A stretch of 64,000 bases of DNA from an uncultured Rikenellaceae bacterium (GTDB taxonomy: Bacteria; Bacteroidota; Bacteroidia; Bacteroidales; Rikenellaceae), in assembly GCA_946486375.1 (NCBI GenBank), contig CAMLTW010000001.1, forward strand, positions 124,001 through 188,000, given 5' to 3'. The notes below the pieces were generated by a model. It was not told where the DNA came from. It ran no database searches and saw only the letters and a program-made list of their open reading frames with translations. The position numbers were made by a program, and so were the translations under genes. Position 1 is the first letter of the stretch. Each line of letters starts with the position of its first letter. Below are positions 16,138-24,178 of this stretch, one piece after another.

Positions 16138-18888
16138 TCAATAGAACAGCCAGTCCACGCTTTCCTTTTGGGTTCCGCTGGCCAGTCCCGCATCGCGCGG
16201 CGCGATCTTGTCCGTGCCGTCCGCAAAACCGAGTACCAGTGCCGTTCCCTTGCCGAGGTTCAGCGTGTTTTTACCCGGGCCGAACGAATAGGCGTGGATG
16301 TTGACCGCCGGCATTCCTTTTATTTCCACGGCATTGGCGATCTTGATTTCCGCCTGTCCGTATTCGTTCGCCGTGGCGTCGGTTTCGAGCACCGGCGCCC
16401 GCAGGAAGTCGTTCTTTTCGGAGGCGAAGTAACCCACCAGCACCTGTACCGGCTTGTCGCAGGTAAAGACGATTTGGGTTCCGTCGCGCCGCTGGTCGCT
16501 TGTCCGGGTCTTCACGGCTTTCAGGTTCGTCAGCTCCGGTGCGAAAGCGCCCATGACGTTCTGCCGGTCGGCAAAGACGGTCTGTCCCTCCTTCACCGGT
16601 ACCAGCGTGAGGCCGGACGTTTCGAATTTCACATCCGCCGGTCGCAACGGCTGCGGTTCTTTCGTTTCCTGTCCTCCCGCCGTTTTCAGGAAGTCGATGT
16701 TTTTCCGGAAGGTGGTCAGCTCGGCTTCATAAAGCGGCAGCAGCTCGGCCCACGTACTGTACCGGCCTCCGTCGCTGCCGATCGGAATCCGCCGTTGCCG
16801 GGTCAGCATGCTGTTGGCATAGTGATAGGTGTCTTTGGTCAGGTCGACCAGTTCGCGGTAGTAATCCAGGCTCTTATCGAGGTGGGCCGCTGCTTTTTCA
16901 AGGCTTCCGACGTTCCGGGAATAGTTGTATTCCAGCACCAGCATGGCCGCCTTCACCTTTTCGGCGAAATACCGGGCATAGGCATAATAGGCATGGGCGT
17001 CATTCTTCAGCCGCCCGAACTCTTCCTTGTTCCGGGTGACGTGCGGAGCCGCTTTTTCCATCGCTTCCACCGCTTTACGTCCGTGCTCTACCGCTTCGGC
17101 GATCAGTTGCGGCGGCGTTTCCCCCACGTGCGGCTGTTTGTTCCATTCCTTTTCCATGAATACCTGCAGCCGTTCTCCGACCGGCCCGCAGGAAGAGTGG
17201 AACCCTTCGTAGACCGTCCATTTGGCCGGATTCACGAGCTGGCTCATGAACATGCCCAGCAGCATGGTCTGCCGGTTCCCTTCGGTGATGCCGAACTTGC
17301 GCAGGAGTTTGGGCGAAATTTCCCCCATCTGATCGTAGCCGGCCATGATTTCCCGTCCGTATTCCGGTGAGCAGCCGTACTCGTCTCCCAGCCGGGCCGA
17401 CCAATAACGGCTTTCCTCTTCCTGATCCCGGTTGCATTTCCAGGCATAACGAGCCCAGGCTTCGTACCAGATCCAGTCCCGATCCATTTCCAGCAGCCGG
17501 GTGCTGTCCGCCAGCTTGTCCGCAGAATAGGGCCAGTCCCAGTAGGAGGCCTGCGGATACAGGTGCAGCCCGTTCGCCCCGTGCACGGTATGCATGGCCC
17601 GCATGGCCTTTTGCACGAAAGCCGGGGAACCCCATCTGAAGGGTTCCAGATTGGCCAGAATGTGTACGTTTTCGATGTGGATCGACCCCAGCGAACTCAG
17701 GTCGGTGTGGATTTTCGACCACGGGCCGCGCGGTTCGTAGGTCGTGAGCGATTCCCCGTTGTATTTGTGCATCGTGTAGAGGTTCTTGTAGATCGGCAGC
17801 GCCGCGTCCATCACCATCTGGCAGTTGGTGTCGTGCGCACGTACCAGAATCGGAGGTTCGTCCGTCCGCCCCAGCGCTTTCAACCCGTCTTTCACGCCGG
17901 GAATGATGGTCTCGGTAAAGAATTCCACGTCGTCTTCATAGGTGTCCATCGCTTCTCCCAGACAAACCAGCAGCCCCACGTTCGGATAATTTTCCACGAA
18001 GGCGGCGATGGATTTGCGCGTATAGTCGGAAATCAGAGGCGTGATCTGCCGGCTCCGTTCCTGCGTCCTCAGGCCGTAGTGTTCTGCGAAAGGCTTGGAA
18101 AGGATGATGTTGTAGAACATCTGGATCACGAAGATTCCCCGCTTGTCGGCTTCCTGCGTGAGGAAGGAAAACATTTCCTGGTTTTTTTGAAACGTCTCGT
18201 CGTCCACTTCCACGGCGAACGGATAGTCTTCCAGCTTCACCAGCGAGGCGAACGGATGCCCGTTCCAGAGGTAAACGGAGTTCATCCGGTTTTCCACGAG
18301 CATATCGAGGTATTTGACCCACAGTTCCTTGTCGTAGAACCACGGGAAGTTTTCAGGCGTATAGGGATACTCGTAAACGCCCCGGCCCGGCAGCCACGTG
18401 GTTTTCTGAAGGCCGATGCAGGAGCCGCGCAGCACCATTTCGGGCCGGTCGGTCATGTCGACCGAGTCGGGCAGGGCGCCGTTCGTTTTCAGCCGGTCTA
18501 TCAGTTCCATACAGCCGTACAGGGCGCCCGAAGCGTCGCCTCCGTTCACCACCAATACGTTTCCTGCCGACCGGAGGGTAAACCCTTCCTTGCCGGGATT
18601 CAGGAAGAACTCCATGCCCGTTTCTTTGGCGGCGGCACCGACCGCAGCGTCTTCACCGGCGCCGATGGCAATGACCTTTCCGGCGGTTCCCGGTGTGTAA
18701 TCGTGTGCCGCAGTCACCCGGTAGCCGTTCTGTTCGAGGGCCGTTTGCAGTTTTTCGGCCCCGAAAGCGATCCGGTTCGAAGCGTCCGGGGCGGTGACGA
18801 TCGTTACGTCACCTTTGCCGCCGGAACAGGCGGTTCCTCCTGCCAGCAGGAAGAAGAGCGCGGCGATTATCCAATGCAGTTTTTTCAT
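16138..18888 (-). CDS. Lipoprotein with GH67N/GH20b-like domain and TIM-barrel, putative glycoside hydrolase
   Basis: The 916-residue protein begins MKKLHWIIAALFFLLAGGTA with lipobox GTAC, so it should be a lipoprotein. Residues about 27-135 have the GH20b / alpha-glucuronidase N-terminal pattern (VTIVTAPDASNRIAFGAEKL, KEGFTLRSAGNVLVVNGGD, GALYGCMELIDRL). A TIM-barrel region follows (about 145-560), with VLRGSCIGLQKTTW, ENRMNSVYLWNGHPFASL and LLVCLGEAMDTY. A helical region (about 560-760) comes next, then a C-terminal beta-rich module (about 770-890) with KPVQVLVGYF and MPAVNIHAYSFGPG. This organisation resembles alpha-glucuronidase-like enzymes of families GH67 and GH115, but I cannot place it in a numbered family. 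It is the middle gene of the operon, 75 bp after the beta-helix gene. The fold is likely, the substrate unknown. Confidence 0.72.
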   Translation of the reverse strand: MKKLHWIIAALFFLLAGGTACSGGKGDVTIVTAPDASNRIAFGAEKLQTALEQNGYRVTAAHDYTPGTAGKVIAIGAGEDAAVGAAAKETGMEFFLNPGKEGFTLRSAGNVLVVNGGDASGALYGCMELIDRLKTNGALPDSVDMTDRPEMVLRGSCIGLQKTTWLPGRGVYEYPYTPENFPWFYDKELWVKYLDMLVENRMNSVYLWNGHPFASLVKLEDYPFAVEVDDETFQKNQEMFSFLTQEADKRGIFVIQMFYNIILSKPFAEHYGLRTQERSRQITPLISDYTRKSIAAFVENYPNVGLLVCLGEAMDTYEDDVEFFTETIIPGVKDGLKALGRTDEPPILVRAHDTNCQMVMDAALPIYKNLYTMHKYNGESLTTYEPRGPWSKIHTDLSSLGSIHIENVHILANLEPFRWGSPAFVQKAMRAMHTVHGANGLHLYPQASYWDWPYSADKLADSTRLLEMDRDWIWYEAWARYAWKCNRDQEEESRYWSARLGDEYGCSPEYGREIMAGYDQMGEISPKLLRKFGITEGNRQTMLLGMFMSQLVNPAKWTVYEGFHSSCGPVGERLQVFMEKEWNKQPHVGETPPQLIAEAVEHGRKAVEAMEKAAPHVTRNKEEFGRLKNDAHAYYAYARYFAEKVKAAMLVLEYNYSRNVGSLEKAAAHLDKSLDYYRELVDLTKDTYHYANSMLTRQRRIPIGSDGGRYSTWAELLPLYEAELTTFRKNIDFLKTAGGQETKEPQPLRPADVKFETSGLTLVPVKEGQTVFADRQNVMGAFAPELTNLKAVKTRTSDQRRDGTQIVFTCDKPVQVLVGYFASEKNDFLRAPVLETDATANEYGQAEIKIANAVEIKGMPAVNIHAYSFGPGKNTLNLGKGTALVLGFADGTDKIAPRDAGLASGTQKESVDWLFY

Positions 18889-18963
18889 GTCGTTGTGTTT
18901 TTGTCGTTCGGGTATGTTGAAATTATAACGTATTTACAGGTAGTTACGGTACTTTTTGTTGCT

Positions 18964-20844
18964 TTACTCCGTCAACAGATAGCGATACTCCTTTTCCAGC
19001 CCCGCAGCGTTCCTGATTTCGTCGGAAACCGTCGGGCCGTTGTTCTTCCAGGTGTTGCCGGGGCCGTTGGCATTGGCCAGGAACTTTTCCGCCGGACACC
19101 AGTTGTTCTCGATCCGCATGAAGGATGAACCTTCGTCCGTATAGTAATAGAACCAATGCTTCGGGTCGTGGACGTACGGCGGCGAGTAAATCGAGTCGGC
19201 CCGGTTTTCGACGATAGCCGTACCCGGTTGCGCCGAAAGGGTGTAGACCGCCGCCACATCGTACATGTGTTTGGCATAATGATGAATGTAGTTGGCCCGG
19301 ACGGTGTTGTTCCGCATGGCTCCCACCAGCTTCGTCCAGCCCCAGCCGAGACTGATTCCCGTGTAGGGCAGCTCCCGCAGTTCGTTGTGTTCGATCGTCA
19401 GTTCCCGGACGCAGCCGGCCAGAATCCCCACGCTGCCCCAGTCCTCGTTGCCGCATTCGGTGATGAGGTTGTTGGAGATCAGTCCGTTCCGGCTCACTTC
19501 CCGTAGATCGGACGGGTCGTATTTCAGGTGCGACTCGAAAGCCTGATCCGAAACCTTTCCGTACTGGATGGCGTTTCCGGAGATATCCCGGAAAAGGCAT
19601 CCCCGGATGATGTCGTTTTCGGTTCCGTGCAAAAAGTCGAGTCCCGCACCGCCCAGATGCTCGAAGCGGCACTTCTCGAAAGAAACGTTTTGCGTCCAGG
19701 CGACCGTAACCGCCGCCGCCGGGCGTCCGTGCCAGCCCTGATTTTCCAGTCCCCGTTTTTCGGGGGTGCCTGGACGTTTCAGTTTATAGGCGTCGATCAG
19801 ATACATGCCGGCCTGCAAGGGAACATGTCCCTGCTGCGACGGCCGCATCCAGGTCGTGTATTCGAACGACAGCCCTTCCACCGTCACGTGCTTTACGGGC
19901 CGGTCGATCGTTCCTTCGACGTTCATCAGGGTTTCCAACGCCGGAACCGTCGCTTCCGCCCGGTTCATGTCTTCTCCGGGACGCGGATAATAATAGACGT
20001 CCTGCGTCCGGTAGTCGTAAAACCATTCTCCCGGCTCGTCCAGCAGACACAAGGCATTGGACAGATAGAAGGGGGAGTTGCCTGTGGAAGTTCCGATGAC
20101 GGGCGTGGGCCACGGATGCTCGAACTGGATGCGGCTTTCCGGCTCGTGGAACGTAACCCGGGCGCTGTCTCCCCGGACTTCGATGTTTTTGATCCGCAGA
20201 TGGGCGATAGCCCACATCTGGTGAATGGTGAATTCCATAGGCGAAGGATTGCCCGTTGCGGGCCATGCCGCAGGAGTCGGAATCCAGATTTCCCGCTTTT
20301 GCTTGTCCCAGGAAAGGATGCGGTTCATCCGGTCGGGGGCGTTGTCCCGCGCCCGTACCGCTTTTTTTCCATTCACCCACAACTGACGAAAGTCGAACGG
20401 CCGTCCGGAAAGCAGGGGAGCTTTGGCTACCCATACTTTCCCTTGCGCCGCTTTCGGCAGTCCGGCGATTTTCCCTCCGGCTTTCCGCCATCCCGTGACC
20501 GGGACGCCTCCGCTCAACCGGGGCCGTTCGCCGTCGGCATTCCGGATGACGGTGGGAGACTCCGGCGTACCCGAATCTTCCGCCCGGACGAAAACCGGTT
20601 CCCAAAGTCGATATTCGCCTCCCCGGACAAAAATATAAACTCCGTCGGCCACCGACGGATCCTGAAGCCGTCGCAGTTCGCGTCCCTGACGCAGGGCGGC
20701 ATGGATGGTTTGTTTCGGGGCTTCCCGTGTTCCGGGCGCCGTGTCGGAACCTTCCGGCGAAACCCAGATTTCAACGGCATTCGCTCCGGAGAAGCTCCAG
20801 GCTCCGGCAAGAGTCAGCAGGACGGTGAAAAATTTACGTTTCAT
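18964..20844 (-). CDS. Secreted right-handed parallel beta-helix protein, GH141-like (paralogue of 5103-7076)
   Basis: The chosen start at 20844 (MKRKFFTVLLTLAGAWSF) gives a standard signal peptide with cleavage near GANA. An ATG four codons upstream (20856) is equally possible. The frame stays open to 21096, but that extension lacks coding character. The 626 residues open with EIWVSPEGSDTAPGTREAPK, then VYIFVRGGEYRLWEPVFVRA, EDSGTPESPTV and PRLSGGVPVTGW. This is the same signature as the plus-strand paralogue and, from memory, as GH141 enzymes. Beta-helix repeats follow, for example FEKCRFEHLGGAGLDFL and TEN-type turns (GTENDIIRGCLFRDISGN). It is the first gene of the three-gene minus operon. 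A pectic alpha-L-fucosidase or xylosidase-like role is plausible but unproved. Confidence 0.83.
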   Translation of the reverse strand: MKRKFFTVLLTLAGAWSFSGANAVEIWVSPEGSDTAPGTREAPKQTIHAALRQGRELRRLQDPSVADGVYIFVRGGEYRLWEPVFVRAEDSGTPESPTVIRNADGERPRLSGGVPVTGWRKAGGKIAGLPKAAQGKVWVAKAPLLSGRPFDFRQLWVNGKKAVRARDNAPDRMNRILSWDKQKREIWIPTPAAWPATGNPSPMEFTIHQMWAIAHLRIKNIEVRGDSARVTFHEPESRIQFEHPWPTPVIGTSTGNSPFYLSNALCLLDEPGEWFYDYRTQDVYYYPRPGEDMNRAEATVPALETLMNVEGTIDRPVKHVTVEGLSFEYTTWMRPSQQGHVPLQAGMYLIDAYKLKRPGTPEKRGLENQGWHGRPAAAVTVAWTQNVSFEKCRFEHLGGAGLDFLHGTENDIIRGCLFRDISGNAIQYGKVSDQAFESHLKYDPSDLREVSRNGLISNNLITECGNEDWGSVGILAGCVRELTIEHNELRELPYTGISLGWGWTKLVGAMRNNTVRANYIHHYAKHMYDVAAVYTLSAQPGTAIVENRADSIYSPPYVHDPKHWFYYYTDEGSSFMRIENNWCPAEKFLANANGPGNTWKNNGPTVSDEIRNAAGLEKEYRYLLTE

Positions 20845-21404
20845 GGCGTTATTCATCGTTTGTCGGTTGACGGCTGCGCCTTTTACCGGAGAACGGATTC
20901 TGTTCCGCAACCGTTTTTTCGGCCGACCGGTTTCCTCTCCTGAACCGGAGGGGAGAACCGCCTCATTCTCGTTTCCCCTGTCGGCGGAAGACGTACGCTG
21001 CATCCGGATGTGGTTGCAAAAACAAGCGGTGACATGCGCCGTTACACAACGGTGGGCCCGTCCGCCGACATCGAGTCCGAATGCGGATGCCGACATCCTG
21101 GTTTATAACGGTTATCTTCCTGCATGTGTTCGCAAACACAACCGTGCTAAAGATATTGAAATTTTCTGATACCAGAAAAAATTCTTTGCGTTTTATTGCC
21201 GTTTTGTGTTCGGGCGTTTTGTTTTCCGAACATGAAGAAAAAGGAAACGAATTTTCCGGGCGTTTTCCGGAAAGAGAAAAACGCTTGGGGAAGGGAAAAT
21301 AAAAAAGCCCGGAAGGGCTTTCATTTCGGGCTTGTTTGCCGATTCTGTTTTTCCGGATCCGGGGCCGATAAACCGGTCGCAAACCGTCCCGGAAAAAAGC
21401 GCCA
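20845..21404. promoter_or_regulatory. Long upstream region of the minus PUL operon, with two inverted repeats
   Basis: This 560-bp gap lies between the beta-helix gene and the Lrp-type regulator, both read on the minus strand. It holds two compact palindromes: TGTGTT-N4-AACACA at 21125-21140 and TTTTCTG-ATAC-CAGAAAA at 21162-21179. Between them, on the minus strand, TATCTTTA at about 21156-21149 resembles a -7 box. No convincing gene was seen. A regulated promoter with operator sites is a reasonable reading; the regulator is not identified. Confidence 0.4.
21297..21321 (-). terminator. Rho-independent terminator of the Lrp-type gene
   Basis: On the minus strand AAAGCCC-TTCC-GGGCTTT is followed by TTTATTTT. 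It lies about 85 bp past the regulator's stop codon. Confidence 0.8.
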
Positions 21405-21884
21405 TCAGATATCCATCACTTCATCGTCGATATTCACTTCCCGTTCGAAGGCCTTGAACAGCGACATGTAGGTTTCTGTTTGGGAAATTCCTTTGATTTT
21501 CAGGATGTTGTCGAAGATGGTGTGCATCAGGTGTTCGTTGTCGAAACAATGGATTTTGATGAGGATGTTGTATTTGCCGGTAATGAAATGGCATTCCACC
21601 ACTTCCGGGATTTCCTTCAGTGCCTCCACCGCCACGAAATGCAGGCTGGGGTCGGATATCTGGATGCCGATGAAGGCGCACAACGTATAACCCAGCGCCT
21701 GTGGATCCACTTCCAGCCTCGACCCGGAAATGATCCCGGCTTCCTCCAGTTTCTTGACGCGCTGATAAATGGCCGCTCCAGAAATGCCGCACTCCCGTGC
21801 GATTTCCAGGAAGGGCATCCGGGCGTTTTTGATCAGGTGAGAGAGGATTTTTTTGTCGATTGCGTCGATGGGAAACTTTGCCAT
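21405..21884 (-). CDS. Lrp/AsnC-family transcriptional regulator
   Basis: The start at 21884 (MAKFPIDAIDKKILSHLIKN) aligns with the family; the frame is open 16 codons further but without a better start. The 159 residues show a winged helix-turn-helix (about 5-65, DAIDKKILSHL ... ISGAAIYQRVKKLEEAGII) and a RAM/ligand-binding alpha-beta domain (about 70-150, with GYTLCAFIGIQ and VVECHFITGKYNILIKI). Such proteins sense amino acids and control their metabolism as octamers. A -7-like TACTTTTG lies at 21927-21920 on the minus strand and overlaps the palindrome CTAC-AAAA-GTAG; GTAG...CTAC also occurs at 21903-21920. Autoregulation is therefore possible. Target genes are unknown. Confidence 0.93.
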   Translation of the reverse strand: MAKFPIDAIDKKILSHLIKNARMPFLEIARECGISGAAIYQRVKKLEEAGIISGSRLEVDPQALGYTLCAFIGIQISDPSLHFVAVEALKEIPEVVECHFITGKYNILIKIHCFDNEHLMHTIFDNILKIKGISQTETYMSLFKAFEREVNIDDEVMDI

Positions 21885-22059
21885 GTCTTTGTCTCGGTCT
21901 ATGTAGTTACAATATGCTACAAAAGTAGGCATTAATTTTAAGAAACCCGTGTCTCCGGGATGAAAAGATTACGATTTTTAACGTAATGTGTCGGGAAAAG
22001 CAAGCCCGGAAGCGGACCGTCAGCAGAAACAGGGACTGATCCGGTCGAAAAAGACTTTT

Positions 22060-22671
22060 TCAGAGGGTATAAGCCAGGCAGTAATGATGAAGCAGGAAAT
22101 AACCGATCCGGATTTCTTCCCGTTCCCGCAACCGCACGCGTATGTGTTCGTCGTGGGTAATGTCCGTGATCCGGATGTCACGCTGAAAGTCCAGCCCCGG
22201 AATGCCGGCGTATTTGTAGGCTGCTTCCTTCACGCACCAGGACAGGGGCAAGAACAAACCCTCCGGGAGTTGCTCCCGAAAAACTTCTTCGGCATCCGAT
22301 ACCGTCCGTCGGGCGACCCGGCTGAAATCCCTCCGCATGTCTTCGATGTCGATTCCGCAGGGTGTATGCGGGGAATAATATAAGGTCACATAGGGGGCGC
22401 TGTGCGAAACGCTGATGTGTCCGGAATGGTTCAGCAGCCGGGGTGCTCCCGTGAGGTGATAACCGGCCGTAATCCCTTCTCCCAGAAAGTGCCGTATCAT
22501 CCCGTGCCACGCGAGCCATTCCTTCCGACGTTTTTCACCGCTCAGTTCCCGGAAATACAGCGTTTCTTCCGGCGACAGGACGAGGGCGTTTCGCAGAACT
22601 TCCGTCGTTTCCGTCGTTTCCCAGACGGCGATGAATCCATGGGGCGTTTCCCTTCTTTCCAGCAACGGCAT
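22060..22671 (-). CDS. 4'-phosphopantetheinyl transferase superfamily protein (Sfp-like)
   Basis: It transfers 4'-phosphopantetheine from CoA to a carrier-protein serine. The 203-residue length fits a Sfp-type enzyme, and the two hallmark motifs are present: CGIDIEDMR (GxDxE, Mg-binding) and WCVKEAAYK (WxxKEAxxK). An HISVSHS motif before them binds the pantetheine-CoA. It starts one base after the gldE stop codon, so the two are translationally coupled. This pairing with gldE is common in Bacteroidetes. The carrier protein it serves is not in this window; fatty-acid ACP is the likely client unless a separate AcpS exists. Confidence 0.93.
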   Translation of the reverse strand: MPLLERRETPHGFIAVWETTETTEVLRNALVLSPEETLYFRELSGEKRRKEWLAWHGMIRHFLGEGITAGYHLTGAPRLLNHSGHISVSHSAPYVTLYYSPHTPCGIDIEDMRRDFSRVARRTVSDAEEVFREQLPEGLFLPLSWCVKEAAYKYAGIPGLDFQRDIRITDITHDEHIRVRLREREEIRIGYFLLHHYCLAYTL

Positions 22672-22672
22672 A

Positions 22673-23995
22673 TCAGGATGGAGAATGATGGTGTTGCAGG
22701 GCCGACCTGTCGATATGAACCCGTACCCGGCTGATGCGTCTTCCTTCGGTCGATTCCACTGTCAGCCGGACCGGGCCGATGCGGAGCGTATCCCCCTCTT
22801 TCAGAAAATCGCCTCGTACTTCCAGCATCAGGCCGGCTACGCTTTCGGCTTCTCCTTTCACGTCGTCGAAGGTTTTTTCATCGAGTCCGACGATTTTCAG
22901 GAAATCCAGCAGGTGGGTTTTCCCTTCGAAAATATAGGTATCGGGGTCGATGCGCGTGTAGTCCGAACGGTTGACGTCCGACTCGTCGGAGATCTCCCCG
23001 ACGATTTCTTCCAGAATATCTTCCAGCGAGACGATCCCCAGCGTGGAACCGTATTCGTCCACCACGATGGCGATGTGTATCTTGCTGGTCTGGAACTCGG
23101 TGAACAGGTCGTTGATCTTTTTGTGACCCGGTACGAAATAGGGCTGCCTGCACAGTTTCTGCCAATCGAAGTCGGGGCCCGCATCCAGATACGGAAGCAG
23201 GTCTTTGACGTACAGGATTCCCGTGATGTCATCCAGGTCTTCCCGGTAAACCGGAATCCGGGAGAATCCCGATTCCATGACGATACGGCAAACCGCGGGG
23301 AAATCCGTCCGATAGTCCAGCGCCACGATGTCGATGCGCGGACGCATGATGTCTTCCACCTCCGTATTGATGTAACTGACGATGCCCGAAAGGATTTTCT
23401 TTTCCTCTACGGTCTGGTCGGAAGTGATTTCGATGGCATTGGTCAACTCGTCCATCGAGATGTTGCCTTTGCGGACGGCAACCCTCCGGTTGACGGTGTT
23501 TCCCGTATGGATCAGGATGTAGGCGAACGGATGCAGCGCTTTTTTCAGAAACAACAACGGTCTCGAAACGAGTTTGGTCACTCCGGGAGCGTTATAGGCG
23601 GCATACACTTTGGGCATGATCTCTCCGAACAGCAAAAGCACGAATGTGACCACGATCACTTTGACCACGAATTCGACGATGTGAGAGTTGAAGCCGACCA
23701 CGCCGTCGATGACGGAGTTGGAAACGATGACAGCGCAGATGTTGACCAGGTTGTTGACGATCAGGATGGTCGCTAACAGATAGTCCTGATCCCCCAGCAG
23801 CTTCAGGGCCGCAGCGGCCTGCCGTGAACCGCTGTTTTTCAGCTTGTTCACGTTTTTCGGCGAGAGCGAAAAGAACGCGGTTTCCGAAGCCGATACCGAA
23901 GCGGAAAGGAACAGCAATACGGCCAGAATGGCCAGTTGGAGGGCTGTGGAAGAAGTAAGGTGGTGAAATACAATACTTTGTGTCGAGTCGTCCAA
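22673..23995 (-). CDS. gldE: GldE-type CNNM/CBS-domain/CorC-HlyC membrane protein
   Basis: The 440 residues contain an N-terminal CNNM (DUF21) transmembrane region (about 15-180; LQLAILAVLLFLSASVSASE, LLATILIVNNLVNICAV, IVVTFVLLLFGEIMPKVYA), two CBS domains (about 200-330; MRPRIDIVALDYR, SKIHIAIVVDEYGSTLGIVS) and a CorC/HlyC C-terminal domain (about 345-430). The family is linked to Mg/Co efflux; the Bacteroidetes branch is named GldE from gliding genetics. The only start that fits is TTG at 23995; no ATG is available before the first membrane segment. A good promoter places the transcript start about 19 bases upstream. Gliding is not implied, because gldE is kept in non-gliding gut species. 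Confidence 0.9.
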   Translation of the reverse strand: MDDSTQSIVFHHLTSSTALQLAILAVLLFLSASVSASETAFFSLSPKNVNKLKNSGSRQAAAALKLLGDQDYLLATILIVNNLVNICAVIVSNSVIDGVVGFNSHIVEFVVKVIVVTFVLLLFGEIMPKVYAAYNAPGVTKLVSRPLLFLKKALHPFAYILIHTGNTVNRRVAVRKGNISMDELTNAIEITSDQTVEEKKILSGIVSYINTEVEDIMRPRIDIVALDYRTDFPAVCRIVMESGFSRIPVYREDLDDITGILYVKDLLPYLDAGPDFDWQKLCRQPYFVPGHKKINDLFTEFQTSKIHIAIVVDEYGSTLGIVSLEDILEEIVGEISDESDVNRSDYTRIDPDTYIFEGKTHLLDFLKIVGLDEKTFDDVKGEAESVAGLMLEVRGDFLKEGDTLRIGPVRLTVESTEGRRISRVRVHIDRSALQHHHSPS

Positions 23996-24020
23996 TGTGG
24001 CAACAGGATTGGTTACAAGG

Positions 24021-24052
24021 CAAATTTAAATAATAATTATCGATAAGTGCAA
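24021..24052 (-). promoter_or_regulatory. Bacteroidetes-type promoter of gldE
   Basis: On the minus strand TTG (24052-24050) is followed after 21 bases by TAAATTTG (24028-24021), a full match to TTG-N19-21-TAnnTTTG. The start of transcription would be near 24014, about 19 bases before the TTG start codon. Confidence 0.65.
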
Positions 24053-24109
24053 ATGCATCCGACGGACATTTACGGAAGCCGGGAGTCTCTGCCTGCTGAA
24101 AACAGCGAA

Positions 24110-24136
24110 CCGGAGCGGAAAGTATCTCCGCTCCGG
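24110..24136 (-). terminator. Possible terminator after the GIN-domain gene
   Basis: CCGGAGCGGA and TCCGCTCCGG make a 10-bp perfect stem with a 7-base loop, 43 bp past the stop at 24179. The T-run that should follow on the minus strand is poor (TTCGCTGTTTTC). Confidence 0.45.
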
Positions 24137-24178
24137 CCGAAGGAAGAACAAAGTTCCTCTTAAACGCTCCGAAAAGGG

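Noticed and set aside
22060-23995. Evidence for gliding motility from gldE
   Set aside because: Only gldE is present, and it is retained in non-gliding Bacteroidetes. No other gld or spr gene is in the window.
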